Positions 1 through 10,258 of a DNA stretch of 64,000 nucleotides are shown here, one piece after another (positions within the stretch are counted from its first letter, which is position 1; each line of letters opens with the position of its first letter). Below the pieces are notes generated by a model, which saw nothing but the letters and a program-made list of their open reading frames with translations, was not told the DNA's origin and ran no database searches. A program made the position numbers and the translations under genes. The stretch covers positions 48,424-112,423 of IMG/VR virus record IMGVR_UViG_3300027733_000036, one strand, 5' to 3'. Origin of the DNA: a virus.

Positions 1-3
1 GAA

Positions 4-2739
4 ATGATGGAAGGCCAGCAAGCTGCAACGACAAATATGTTAAAAGCTTTAGGATTCAATAAAGAACACCAAGCAAGTCTTATGGCTGGAATTGAATCAT
101 CTCCTGCCGTTGTTGGATTGAATGTTCAAACAAGTCGTGATTTCTCATTGGATTCTAACAATGACGCTAAGCTTGAAAGACGTTACGTAGAAGAGATTTA
201 CGACTCTACAAGAAGTACTATTGCAGCAGAAGGCAGTCCATACCGTAAACGACACATGCTTGCTTTTGATCAGGCTCTTCAAGGAATTACTCCTCTAGAT
301 CCTGCTTATGTATCTTCTGTACAAGAAATGGCAAATAGAGTTGGCAGTCAGCCAGTTGGAGAGGCTGGTAAAGTTGGTTCAGACACAGTCTTAGATCTTA
401 GTGCAAAAATACCAGATGAATTATATGCAACTGAAATGGCAAAAAGAAGAGGAACTCTTGAACAGCTTAGACAGACTGGAGGGTTTGTAAAATATTCCGA
501 AAATACTATGGAGTATCTTCCTTCTGCTAATCTACTAAACGCCTCTACTGTAAAAGATTCTAGATCAGCAAGATTAACTGAAGATTTAAAACTAAAGAAT
601 ATCATTGGTAGAATTTTTGACATGCTTGAAAAGAACATGGAAAATATCGACGATGACCTTGTTCAGCTATTACATGGCGCGTTTGGAGAATTTAAAGGTG
701 ATTTGAATAAAGAAAGTATTGGAATCACAACACATCTTTTAGAAGGTGGAATTAGTGGAGCAAAATATGAAACGGTCTATGGAGCTGAATTAAATAAAAG
801 TTTGCCTACTCATATGCAGCCTTATCAGATGGGCCTGTCAAGAAGTCGAATAGATGAAAGTTTTGATTTAAGAATAAAAAAAGCACAAGCAGCTGGCCGC
901 GAACATGAAGTTGCGTATTTGAATAAATACAGAGCGGATGTACTAGCTGGCAAAGCTGACATGCCTATGATGTCAGGACAGCCTCCTTCCATTGGTCCTG
1001 AGTTTATGAGTGTATACTCTGGTAGATATAATCCTAAAATGGACCAAGCAGGTGGTGTATCAATTCCTGCATATGGAGAATGGATATCTAATGGCCAGAC
1101 TGTATCAAAAGATACTCCTGGTGCAGAGTTTGTTAGAATGGGTGGCAACGTCACTAATAAAACATCGGCCGACTTTGACCATGATGCTGCTTTAACAAAA
1201 ATGATTGAGGTTAGCTCCGAAGATGAGCATCTTTTAAACACTCCTGAGGGGGTCGAAGAGGCATACGGAAAACTTAGAGATTTAACATCTGATGAGCCAA
1301 TGAAAGAACAGTTTAACCAACAAAGATCCTATAACATAAGTCAAAATGCATTTGATCCAATAATTAAAGATTCTCTTAAGGATAAACTTGGAGCTAATGG
1401 TAGCCTTGAATTAGGTGAAGTCCAGAAGGCATTTATGAAATGGTCTGGCCAGTCTGAGATTGGTCAAACTTCTAATGCTGCAGAAGAAATAAGATTTATA
1501 AAAAGAATACTTGAAGAGACTGGGGCAATAACAAGAACAGAAGCAGAAGACTTATCTGTGTTTGCTAATAAGATGGAACAAAATGCGGTTGGCTTTAAGC
1601 ATCTTGATAGAACACTTGGTAGCGTATTCTCCGAATCAGTAGGTCGTATTCTCTCAGAGCCTAATCCAGAAAAAAGATCTAATTATTTCACTGAGTTTTT
1701 TGATTCATTCTTTTACACTGATAAAGATGGCCAAAAGTCTAACTATCTTTTACCTCAAAGAACACCTGAACAAATGGAAGGATTAACCTCAGGTTTATCA
1801 AGAGCTAAAGTTACAAAAAGTACTTTAGAGGCAAGTAAAAAAGCAGAAGATATTGAGCCTACTACTGTTCTTAGAGCTTTATCGTCCGGAGATCATGGGT
1901 CTTTTGAAGCTGCGTTTGCTAGCGCACCTGCAGCAGAAAGAACTGCTCTTTTAAATTCATCAATAAATGCTCTTCCTCCTGAGCAAAGAGAAAGAGAAAA
2001 AGCTGATCTTAGAAGTCTTTATGAAGAAAAAACAAATGAAATGAGTGATGCTCAACAAAGACTTGCCGCAGGTAACCAAGCTGAGATTGACAAGGCACAG
2101 GCACGCCAAGGAGGAGGGGGGCTTGACACAGCAATGGGGTCGCTTGCTGATGAAGCTGAGACAGCTCCTGCCCCTATGCCAGCTCCTTCTAGAATAAGTG
2201 AGGAAACAAGAAATGTAAATGCTGAAGCAAACTTTGTTAGGTCAATGAGAAGTGAAATGTCTATTGGCGCAGAAGATGCTAAAGGTTTACTTGAGAATAA
2301 ATTTGCTAGAACTGTTGGAATTGGTGCGGCTGCAATGGCTGGTCTATATGCACTCTTTACTAAAGGCTATGATGATGAGCCATTAAGTGATATACCGCCA
2401 CCACCTTCTAATTATGGAATGAATAGTAATGCTCAAATGCAACCATTGACTGGTGGTGGATCGCTTGTCAGTGATAGTTATCGTAGGCAAAGTATGGATA
2501 TGGCAGATGCTTTAGGCGCAGATTATTCAGAATCAAATATTCCCGCACCAACAAGTATAATGAAAAAGTCATATTTAGATGGCGCAACTGCTAGAATATC
2601 TAGTAGAAGTCTCAATCTTGATAGAACCAATCCTGTAGAATATGCTAGGTCTTTACGCCAAGCAATTCCGGGTTCAAGTATTGGACTAAACATAAACACT
2701 ACATACAGTGTACCTTCTGACATGGAGCGGAAACTATAA
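4..2739 (+). CDS. Large virion-associated protein, possibly cut at its 5' end
   Basis: A 911-residue protein read from the first ATG. The frame is open to the window edge and no ribosome binding site is visible in the three bases upstream, so the true start may lie outside. The first two thirds are charged and mostly helical in character. A glycine/proline/alanine-rich linker lies at about residues 700-735, followed by one hydrophobic Gly/Ala-rich segment at about 768-785. I recognise no family. The stop overlaps the next start by one base (TAATG), so the two are probably translationally coupled. The position just before baseplate genes suggests a structural or tail-related role; that is inference from context only. 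Confidence 0.8.
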   Translation: MMEGQQAATTNMLKALGFNKEHQASLMAGIESSPAVVGLNVQTSRDFSLDSNNDAKLERRYVEEIYDSTRSTIAAEGSPYRKRHMLAFDQALQGITPLDPAYVSSVQEMANRVGSQPVGEAGKVGSDTVLDLSAKIPDELYATEMAKRRGTLEQLRQTGGFVKYSENTMEYLPSANLLNASTVKDSRSARLTEDLKLKNIIGRIFDMLEKNMENIDDDLVQLLHGAFGEFKGDLNKESIGITTHLLEGGISGAKYETVYGAELNKSLPTHMQPYQMGLSRSRIDESFDLRIKKAQAAGREHEVAYLNKYRADVLAGKADMPMMSGQPPSIGPEFMSVYSGRYNPKMDQAGGVSIPAYGEWISNGQTVSKDTPGAEFVRMGGNVTNKTSADFDHDAALTKMIEVSSEDEHLLNTPEGVEEAYGKLRDLTSDEPMKEQFNQQRSYNISQNAFDPIIKDSLKDKLGANGSLELGEVQKAFMKWSGQSEIGQTSNAAEEIRFIKRILEETGAITRTEAEDLSVFANKMEQNAVGFKHLDRTLGSVFSESVGRILSEPNPEKRSNYFTEFFDSFFYTDKDGQKSNYLLPQRTPEQMEGLTSGLSRAKVTKSTLEASKKAEDIEPTTVLRALSSGDHGSFEAAFASAPAAERTALLNSSINALPPEQREREKADLRSLYEEKTNEMSDAQQRLAAGNQAEIDKAQARQGGGGLDTAMGSLADEAETAPAPMPAPSRISEETRNVNAEANFVRSMRSEMSIGAEDAKGLLENKFARTVGIGAAAMAGLYALFTKGYDDEPLSDIPPPPSNYGMNSNAQMQPLTGGGSLVSDSYRRQSMDMADALGADYSESNIPAPTSIMKKSYLDGATARISSRSLNLDRTNPVEYARSLRQAIPGSSIGLNINTTYSVPSDMERKL

Positions 2740-5700
2740 TGGCTAATGACAATTGGAAATTAGAAGATTTTGATATTCTACAGTTATCATTTAAAAATGA
2801 TAAGGGTAATTTAGTTACTTGGAGTGATTATGGGACTGAGTACTCCCATATTAATCATGCATTTTTTATTAATGATTTACAATTTATTATTCCTCCTGAG
2901 AAAATTTCTTCTACAGAAGAAAATAACTATATGACTGTTCAGTCAGTTCGCTCAAGAAATAGTGACAAACTTCCTGTTGGTATTGCAAACGAAATCTTTT
3001 CTGTTAGTTTTACTTTGCCAGGAAAAAGTTCAATTAGAAATATTGACTCAAGAGACGACCACACTTCTGGCAATAATAGCGGGAAACGCGGCGGAATATT
3101 AGATCTTATTCTTCAGTTTAAAAATACCCCGTTTTCTGTTATTGAGAATGCAACCCTAAGAACAAAGTTAAAAATACCTATTTTCCATAATATGGTATTT
3201 TGCATGCACAATCTAGCTTTAACAACTTCTCCAGGCGAACCAGATACAATCCTAGGAACACTAACTTTTACTCCAATGAGTTATGCTTGTTATAGCGACT
3301 TTTGGCATTACAAAAAAAATTGGATTAGTAAAGGTGGACAAAGCTTTGAAGATGTAAATGAAATTAATCTTCCTAACAGGAATCCTTATCTAACAGAAGA
3401 AAACAAGAAAGCATTTGTCTTAGACAACCTAGAAAGATGGTTTATGAACACACGTGATGATTCAACTTATATCGCGGGTATAAATGCTGCCTTACTTGCA
3501 GGCAATGAACCTCCAGGCGATGCTGTCTATATGGTTGATCCTGCCTATCAAACGGCAGAAAGTTTACATAAGTTAGATATTAACTTTATGCTTAATCCTG
3601 AAAGAACTCAATTTGCAAGAGAGTCGGAGCCATATAAAGCCTATATAGATTGGCTTTATTCCCGGCATAAACAAAAAAATATAGGCAATGGAGAAGTTTT
3701 TGATTGTACTCAAATTTCACCTTATAACTCTACTGAGCAAAATCTTGGAGATCGGGTCTATTTAAGATGGAATGAGTTTAAAAATATTACTGTTGATCCG
3801 GTTGTCGCAGAAGGTATAAGAAATGGAATTCGACTTAGACTTAAGAATTTTAAATTAAGATTATTTAAAAATGTTTTATTTCCATCTAATATGACTCAAG
3901 AAGAGAATGATGCTTTAAAAAAATCCGAAACATTAGGGGCTGGGAAGTCGTCATCTGGAGGCAATGATGCTATAGATGGAGCTGGTAAAATTAATTTCTT
4001 TGGAGATTATTTTGTACCAATAAATAGTAGTATGTTTGCTGAGATAAGAGATGCGACTGATCGAACAGAATTTACTGGTAAGGAAATTATAGCTAAAAAG
4101 CCTGATGGCAGTAATTTGGCTGATCACGGTTATTATTTCCATAAAGGCATAGACATTATGCCTTCGTACCCAGCAAATAATAGAGATGTTACAGTTCCAA
4201 TTTTTACACCTTTTAAAATACGTATTACTGAGAATACGTGCTTTTCTGAAATAGCTTATGATGTTGCAATCTATAATGGAGGTTATTCTCCAGAGAAACA
4301 AGTTGTAATCAGAGGAAAAAAGACTTGGAAAAGAGTGATTTATAGTACACAGGCTATTGCTTGGGAGCTCGATGCGTACAAGTATAGATTTGAAGTATAT
4401 AGATTTTCTAACGAAAATCATAAAGGTCTTAGTGGCTCTAAAGGCAATAGCATTATAGGCGAAATATTAGACGGACCTTTCAGGGGAAAGAAAATTCGAT
4501 TTTGGCATTTAGCCGCTATGGCTCCTGAAGGGGTTAGCCGTACAAATCCAATTTTTGAAACATTTATAGACACATGGACGAAAAATTTTGGTCCAGGCGC
4601 AGTACTAGAAGCAGGACAGTGGATAGGTGCTTTTTTAGGAGGAACGGCTGTTGATGAAAGTAGTCCTCACTTGCATGTTGAACTTGGCGGCGAAGATACT
4701 GGGCATGGATCTTTATATGACCGCATTGACATTACTCCTCTTCTAAAGAATGCAACTTCAAAACCTCCAAAAGATATTATTAATGCATACTATAAATTAA
4801 AGCCAGAAAATAGGCACGGGCTTCCAGAAGAAGAAGCTACCTATGAACTTCTAAATGATTTAAGAGGTAAAAACTTAAAAGGCAAACCTGGCAATACTGA
4901 AGGCATTATAAAATCAGCTGTTAAGTTTGCATTAGAAAATGGCGCAAATAGTAACTGGAGAAAGCTGACTAACTCTAACACTGATAAACCATACGAATCA
5001 TACGATGAGTATCTAACAGCAAATGAAGAAGAAATAACGAAGAATAGAGATTTACATCCTTGGGAATTCTATGGGCTTCAGGTCCGGACTTTGGAGCAAG
5101 CCGGTTGGTACTTGTATGAAGGTGACTTGACAAATTTTGATTTATTCTACAGAGAACATATTCTTGAACTTGTTTCTGGCAATGATGCAGAGTCAAGGCA
5201 AATGCAAGATCCTTTAATCTGTGATTTTATATCTGCAACTTCAAGTAATAATTTCAAGATGTTGAATGTTCAGGGAATTATGGCCCCAACTGCTCAGTTT
5301 CTTGGAAGCCAAGATGATACTTTTCTTTTGTCAATGAAAGGATTTGGTTTAAATTCTATTAAACAGTTAGAGGTAATAAGAGATACGTTAAGGAAGCAAG
5401 GGGTAATGTTTAAACATATCCCAGAAGCTTACTCTTTAAGAGTTGAGAATAATTTTATTAATGCTTTTGGAAATGTTTACTTTGTTATAAATGGCATTGA
5501 GATGGCAGCTGTACCTGAGCAACCAAATGTATATGCATGCGAAATGCGTTTGACTGCAAATGATATTAGTATAAAACAGCAAGTATTAAAGAAAGAATCA
5601 GTAGTCGGAAACCAAGAAATTAAAGAATCTTTCCTTAAAGAATTCCTAGGAGGATCAGACTATAATCCAGACGGTCTTTTTCCACCTGGTACTGCTAGAA

Positions 5701-7646
5701 CAAAAGAGCAAGAGGACGCTTATGAAGCAACTCTTGTTGTTGCGCAGAACTACCAACAAGAAAGAAAGAAAAAAGGATTACCTTACATTGAAAGAAAAAA
5801 GGCTATAATCGACAATGAAGAGCAATACATTTTAACTTTAAATGTTGATTTAACTCCTGCAAATAAACAGACAGACGTCTATTTAAGCAGTAACAAATAT
5901 CTCTTAGAGGTACTTGCTCATATAAACATGGTAAATAATTTATTTCCAAAAGATAGTTATTATCAAGATGCAAACACAGAACTAGCCGCTATTGAAGTTG
6001 GCGTTAATGGTGTTACCCAAGAGGACATTGACCAAATCAAACTAAGAGAGAGATATATTTTCACTGATGAGGGTTTTATTACATATATTCCTGATAAGCG
6101 AATAACAAATTTGTATGCTCCTTGGCTTCAGCCAACAAAAGCAAGAGATGCAGCTTATATGGATAGCTCAATGATGTTCTATTATAAGTCTTACCCAGAG
6201 CACGCTTATATCTCATTGATTCCAAACGCTACTGTTGACTATGTAAGTTTTGTTATAGAAAGTAATCCATTCCTAGGAAGAGTTGCCCCTCCTGCTTGGG
6301 ATTGGATGCTTGAGCGTCCAGGAACAATGTTAAATAATGATTTAACAGATACGGTTCTCCGTCCATTTGCTTTTATTAACTGGAAAGATGGAACAGGATC
6401 CTATCAAAGAGCTTACGGTACATGGCTTACGCAACTAGCTGGGCTTGCTAAAACTGATAGCAAACAAGCTGAAGGTGCTGCTGCAGCCGCAGGGCTTGTA
6501 CAAATTGAGGGATTAGGTGAAAGTTGTCATATTCCAGGAACCTTTTATCCATATCTTATGGCACATAGAAATGTTTTGGCTTTGGCTCAGAACACAAGAG
6601 CAATACGAAGATTCTATGATATATCTTTAATTATCAAGAATGACAATGCTAATAAGACAATTAATGGCGATATTCGAGAAGCATTAAAAGATTTTAAGTG
6701 GTTTCTGACATCAGATGCAGGAAAAGCAATTGGAGTTTTTCTTCTTCAAGAGGCTGTTACCTACATAGGACTTTATGCTCTTGAAGCCGCAACTGTTGGA
6801 CTTGCAACTCCGATTCTAGTCGCCAAGGCTGCAAATAGTGCGGCTCGCGCTGCAGAAATTGCAAAACTTGTTAAAGGTGCCGCCGCACTTGAAAAAGTTG
6901 GAAACCTAGCAGTAAAAGAAGCCCGAGCAGCAAAAGCAGTCAAAGCTTATCAAAAATCAGCTGCCCTTAGAGAAGGTCTTCGTGCTTCTGCAGAAGAAGC
7001 AGCAAAAAAGGGCTTTTTAGGTCGGTACTGGTGGCATCGCAAAAATGCGAGTGCTTTACAGGCTAGTGCTAGTGGATGGGCTAAAGCTGCACGTATAGGT
7101 ACTAAACTTGCAATAGCTGGTACGGCGGGTTTTACTAGTTTTACTAGCATAATGGAAAGAATTGAGGCCGAAAGAAATACTGAGCAGCATGCTCCTTTTT
7201 ATGATTATTTTTATGTATTTGACCAAACTAAACAAGGTAGAAGACCTTGGGGTGAAGATATTTTAGATAGTAGAGCAAATGGAAAATTAATATATCAGGA
7301 AACCTTTAAATTTGAATATGAAAAAGAACAAGAGATAATTGACATTGACAATATGACGCTATACAGCGTTAGCTTATCAAATGGATATGAGAATTTCTTA
7401 AAAGCCTTAGACAAATTGCCCAAAGGTGGAAGACTAAGTCAAGATAAACTTCCAAGTGAAGTAACTGGAATTAATGGTTTATTTACTGAAGTTGAATCAG
7501 ATAGTTTTGACTTAGACTCAGGCACTGTTGAGCAATTAAGTACTGGATTTTTTGGTGGTGTTGGACCAGCTCAACAAAGTACTCCATTGTTTAAGAAACT
7601 ACATGTAGAGGCTGGCCAAGCATCTTTAATTGGCCAAGACTTATAG
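2739..7646 (+). CDS. Giant virion protein with embedded M23 peptidase domain
   Basis: A 1635-residue protein carrying an M23 (lysostaphin-type) zinc endopeptidase domain at about residues 455-665. Visible motifs are HKGID with H468 and D472, the central His of FWHL at residue 590, and HLHVEL with H644 and H646. Together these give the usual zinc ligands and catalytic His. M23 enzymes cut peptide cross-links in peptidoglycan. Inside so large a protein among baseplate genes, this is most likely a tail-associated wall-penetrating enzyme (inference). A long Ala-rich hydrophobic stretch at about 1330-1380 could be a membrane-active or oligomerising segment. The remainder is unrecognised and probably structural. 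It is distinct from the free endolysin at 40.3 kb. Confidence 0.88.
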   Translation: MANDNWKLEDFDILQLSFKNDKGNLVTWSDYGTEYSHINHAFFINDLQFIIPPEKISSTEENNYMTVQSVRSRNSDKLPVGIANEIFSVSFTLPGKSSIRNIDSRDDHTSGNNSGKRGGILDLILQFKNTPFSVIENATLRTKLKIPIFHNMVFCMHNLALTTSPGEPDTILGTLTFTPMSYACYSDFWHYKKNWISKGGQSFEDVNEINLPNRNPYLTEENKKAFVLDNLERWFMNTRDDSTYIAGINAALLAGNEPPGDAVYMVDPAYQTAESLHKLDINFMLNPERTQFARESEPYKAYIDWLYSRHKQKNIGNGEVFDCTQISPYNSTEQNLGDRVYLRWNEFKNITVDPVVAEGIRNGIRLRLKNFKLRLFKNVLFPSNMTQEENDALKKSETLGAGKSSSGGNDAIDGAGKINFFGDYFVPINSSMFAEIRDATDRTEFTGKEIIAKKPDGSNLADHGYYFHKGIDIMPSYPANNRDVTVPIFTPFKIRITENTCFSEIAYDVAIYNGGYSPEKQVVIRGKKTWKRVIYSTQAIAWELDAYKYRFEVYRFSNENHKGLSGSKGNSIIGEILDGPFRGKKIRFWHLAAMAPEGVSRTNPIFETFIDTWTKNFGPGAVLEAGQWIGAFLGGTAVDESSPHLHVELGGEDTGHGSLYDRIDITPLLKNATSKPPKDIINAYYKLKPENRHGLPEEEATYELLNDLRGKNLKGKPGNTEGIIKSAVKFALENGANSNWRKLTNSNTDKPYESYDEYLTANEEEITKNRDLHPWEFYGLQVRTLEQAGWYLYEGDLTNFDLFYREHILELVSGNDAESRQMQDPLICDFISATSSNNFKMLNVQGIMAPTAQFLGSQDDTFLLSMKGFGLNSIKQLEVIRDTLRKQGVMFKHIPEAYSLRVENNFINAFGNVYFVINGIEMAAVPEQPNVYACEMRLTANDISIKQQVLKKESVVGNQEIKESFLKEFLGGSDYNPDGLFPPGTARTKEQEDAYEATLVVAQNYQQERKKKGLPYIERKKAIIDNEEQYILTLNVDLTPANKQTDVYLSSNKYLLEVLAHINMVNNLFPKDSYYQDANTELAAIEVGVNGVTQEDIDQIKLRERYIFTDEGFITYIPDKRITNLYAPWLQPTKARDAAYMDSSMMFYYKSYPEHAYISLIPNATVDYVSFVIESNPFLGRVAPPAWDWMLERPGTMLNNDLTDTVLRPFAFINWKDGTGSYQRAYGTWLTQLAGLAKTDSKQAEGAAAAAGLVQIEGLGESCHIPGTFYPYLMAHRNVLALAQNTRAIRRFYDISLIIKNDNANKTINGDIREALKDFKWFLTSDAGKAIGVFLLQEAVTYIGLYALEAATVGLATPILVAKAANSAARAAEIAKLVKGAAALEKVGNLAVKEARAAKAVKAYQKSAALREGLRASAEEAAKKGFLGRYWWHRKNASALQASASGWAKAARIGTKLAIAGTAGFTSFTSIMERIEAERNTEQHAPFYDYFYVFDQTKQGRRPWGEDILDSRANGKLIYQETFKFEYEKEQEIIDIDNMTLYSVSLSNGYENFLKALDKLPKGGRLSQDKLPSEVTGINGLFTEVESDSFDLDSGTVEQLSTGFFGGVGPAQQSTPLFKKLHVEAGQASLIGQDL

Positions 7647-7664
7647 ATTTATATTTGGGAGGCA

Positions 7665-10124
7665 TTGGCTATTCCATATCTTAATAATGTATTAAGATTT
7701 TCTGACATTCAAAGAGTTGTTAGATATACCGATTGGTTCCCAGAGACCAAGAAACTATTATCTAAAGTTTCTGCAGATTTGACTGCTCCATCATATGATG
7801 ACTTAGAATTACCTCATCATCCTTATTGGAATGCACTTGGCGCTAATGGTTTATCTAATAAGTTAAGAGGATCAAGTTTTACAGATCCGGACTTCTATCT
7901 AGCTAATCCAGGTATTGATTATTTCGGAGGAGAGGAAGTCGGCCCTGATATGTCTGATTATGTTGTAGCTGTTGAAGCTGTAAACCCAGATAATCTCCCA
8001 GAAGGAACACAAAAGCCAGTTGCAGGACAAAAGGTAGGGGAGGCTTTAGGTAAAGGTTACGAAGGTGACAATAGAGTATTTGTTCCTGGGGTTTCCATGA
8101 GCGAATTTCGAAATCTATTTATAGATGTCAATTTTGAAAAATGCCTAGGAGAAATGCAAGGTCTTGCAACAGTAGAGACAAGCCCAAGAAGAATTTTCAA
8201 ACAAAGGAAATTTCAAGCAGAAGGGGCCTCGTTTACTACTATTAATAATCCAAATATTACAGCAATGTCCAGAACTGAAGAAGATGAGAATGCCTTTACA
8301 AGTAGTCGAAGAAATGTTTGCAGTGAATACCTTTCAAGATTTAATGCCGCAAGCTCGCATAAAATGTCGTCAGATGGAAAAACAAGAGTACCAATAGCCA
8401 GCGCTGGTGCAGTCGCAGCTGATGGCGATGGTGTTGAAAGTATAGCTTCGCCTAACGTTGTTTCTTGGAATGATTTAAGTCTTATGTTTGGTGATAATCT
8501 TGATTTACTTAGTCCTCTTGCTGGTGGGCTAAATCCAAAAGATCCTATTTTTGGTAATAAAGTATTGAATTATAGTTATCAACAATACGATTCGCTTGGT
8601 ACAGAATATTACTTAAATATGGTTAGATCTAATTTCCTACTAAGGCAAAACCAGGAAGCTACTGAAGACGTAACCGCAGGTTTCAAGCCCGAAAAACTTC
8701 TAAGACCTCGTGCGGGCAATCTTGGCACAGATAAAGATGGAAACAATCTAACAGATGCAACAGGGAAAAATAAAGATGATAAAATGCCTTCATCCGATAC
8801 TCTTGCCAAGATTGATGAAATAAGAGCAAAAATAAAAGCGGGCATGTTAGTTTGGGAACCTCTTGTTTTTGACTACACAGGAAGTAGTCAGACAAGTCTT
8901 GCAGCAGGAGGAGCAGGAGCATATGCTCAAACTGCACAATTTAGAACACCTATGAAAATAAAAGTTGCTAATGCTTTAAAAAGTATTAATCGACCTAAAT
9001 TAGCAGCAAGAAGAGCTTTTCCTGTTGTTAAGGTATTTTTCTTTGAGGAAGACGAGATCTTCTCAAAGCAATGGTTGTCTTTTGATGAGGTATTTTCCTA
9101 TTCAAAGATTGAATCTTTAAACATATCTGACAGCAGAAAAAGACCAGCTGCTATTTGTACTATTACTTTTAGCGATGTTAACGGTCTATTAAGTGGTTTT
9201 AATCAGTTTAATAAGGCATCATCTTCAGCGCAACCTTCTGTTGACGAAGCAAGTCTTTTTGGGCAAGAAGATAGAAATCCTATAACAGCAGATACAGTTC
9301 TTGAACAAAATGAATATAACTTTAGTATTGCACCTGGGTTGAAAATAAAAGTTTGCCTTGGATTTAGTAATGATTCAAATAAACTAGAAGAAGTATTTCT
9401 GGGAGAAATTACAGATGTCCAGATGGAAGGAATGTCATCCCGTATGAGTATTACTGCTCAGTCCTATGGAGCTGAATTGGTTGCTCAAATTAAAGGAGCA
9501 AAAAGTGAATGGGGTAGCGCAAGCGAGCCATTAAGCTTTGATACAACTTTCTCAACTCTTGCAAGTCTAATGTTCTCAAGTGAGGTTGTGCATTTTGGCA
9601 AAAGAAGACTTGATGATATTGTTATGTTTGGTGAAGACCAAAGTTTAGAAAAACATATGCAACAATACAAGGAGACAGTAAATCTAGGAGCTCTTTATAA
9701 TAGTGGAAGAAAAGGAGGCAGCGTTGGTTGGATTGGGCGAATGTCAGACTCAACTATGGCAGATAGTGCAGGTTGGAATGCAACTGGTGGAATGACAGCA
9801 GCGGCAAGACAAAAAGGAATATCTCCTTTAGAGGGACCCCAAGATGATAATATTTTTGCTCCTAATCCTAATGCAAGTCAAATTATGATGTGGTCAGATT
9901 CAGCAGGAAGATGGGTAAGTGGTGTATTTGGCAATGTTCAAGTCACAGATGATGCAGCATACTTTAAAAGTGCTGCAGTATATGACAATGAGTATATTCC
10001 AGGTGTAGTATTTGATGAGTTTGCCGCAACATCAGCTGCGCAAGCACAATTAGAGCAGCAAGTAGTTATGCCGCCTGCTCCTGCACCTGCTCCTGCTCCT
10101 GCACCTGCGCCCGGTACGCCTTAG
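7665..10124 (+). CDS. Virion/tail protein, possibly baseplate hub-related, with unusual start
   Basis: About 819 residues, no confident family. A beta-rich stretch near residues 560-610 (around LGEITDVQ) resembles the layout of tail-hub or late-control-D proteins, but only weakly. The C terminus is a Pro-Ala repeat. The start is odd. The only ordinary start codon is TTG at 7665, but the strong ribosome binding site GGGAGG at 7657-7662 is only 2 nt from it. An in-frame ATT at 7671 sits 8 nt away, an ideal distance, so initiation may be at AUU. The next in-frame ATG is about 97 codons in, too far to be the start. Confidence 0.75.
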   Translation: MAIPYLNNVLRFSDIQRVVRYTDWFPETKKLLSKVSADLTAPSYDDLELPHHPYWNALGANGLSNKLRGSSFTDPDFYLANPGIDYFGGEEVGPDMSDYVVAVEAVNPDNLPEGTQKPVAGQKVGEALGKGYEGDNRVFVPGVSMSEFRNLFIDVNFEKCLGEMQGLATVETSPRRIFKQRKFQAEGASFTTINNPNITAMSRTEEDENAFTSSRRNVCSEYLSRFNAASSHKMSSDGKTRVPIASAGAVAADGDGVESIASPNVVSWNDLSLMFGDNLDLLSPLAGGLNPKDPIFGNKVLNYSYQQYDSLGTEYYLNMVRSNFLLRQNQEATEDVTAGFKPEKLLRPRAGNLGTDKDGNNLTDATGKNKDDKMPSSDTLAKIDEIRAKIKAGMLVWEPLVFDYTGSSQTSLAAGGAGAYAQTAQFRTPMKIKVANALKSINRPKLAARRAFPVVKVFFFEEDEIFSKQWLSFDEVFSYSKIESLNISDSRKRPAAICTITFSDVNGLLSGFNQFNKASSSAQPSVDEASLFGQEDRNPITADTVLEQNEYNFSIAPGLKIKVCLGFSNDSNKLEEVFLGEITDVQMEGMSSRMSITAQSYGAELVAQIKGAKSEWGSASEPLSFDTTFSTLASLMFSSEVVHFGKRRLDDIVMFGEDQSLEKHMQQYKETVNLGALYNSGRKGGSVGWIGRMSDSTMADSAGWNATGGMTAAARQKGISPLEGPQDDNIFAPNPNASQIMMWSDSAGRWVSGVFGNVQVTDDAAYFKSAAVYDNEYIPGVVFDEFAATSAAQAQLEQQVVMPPAPAPAPAPAPAPGTP
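10072..10121 (+). repeat. Pro-Ala codon repeat
   Basis: Short tandem CCT-GCT / CCT-GCA units encode an alternating Pro-Ala tail at the end of the preceding gene. Such tails are flexible, extended linkers. The repeat could vary in length between isolates. Confidence 0.75.
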
Positions 10125-10258
10125 ATTTCCTAAAGAAGACCAGGCCCGTAAACTAATTAGAATAAAATTTTAAATTAATCTTTATTATAGTTTTAAGTAT
10201 GAATTTTATCATTAAAGGATAATTAAATTATTAATAGTATAGAGCTATAAGGATTATT
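10125..10258 (+). other. AT-rich intergenic leader
   Basis: This 134-base gap is the longest in the late module. After about 30 bases it becomes extremely AT-rich and leads to AAGGATT before the ATG at 10259. I see no convincing hairpin, and no TTGACA-type promoter. It is a reasonable place for a phage-specific late promoter, possibly read by the phage sigma factor, but I cannot name its elements. Confidence 0.4.

Noticed and set aside
3951-4421. 156-residue - strand frame within the M23 virion gene
   Set aside because: It lies opposite conserved M23 motifs and is Ile/Ser-rich without recognisable features; a shadow frame.
10125-10258. Terminator in the longest late-module gap
   Set aside because: No stem with a T run could be found; the region is just AT-rich.
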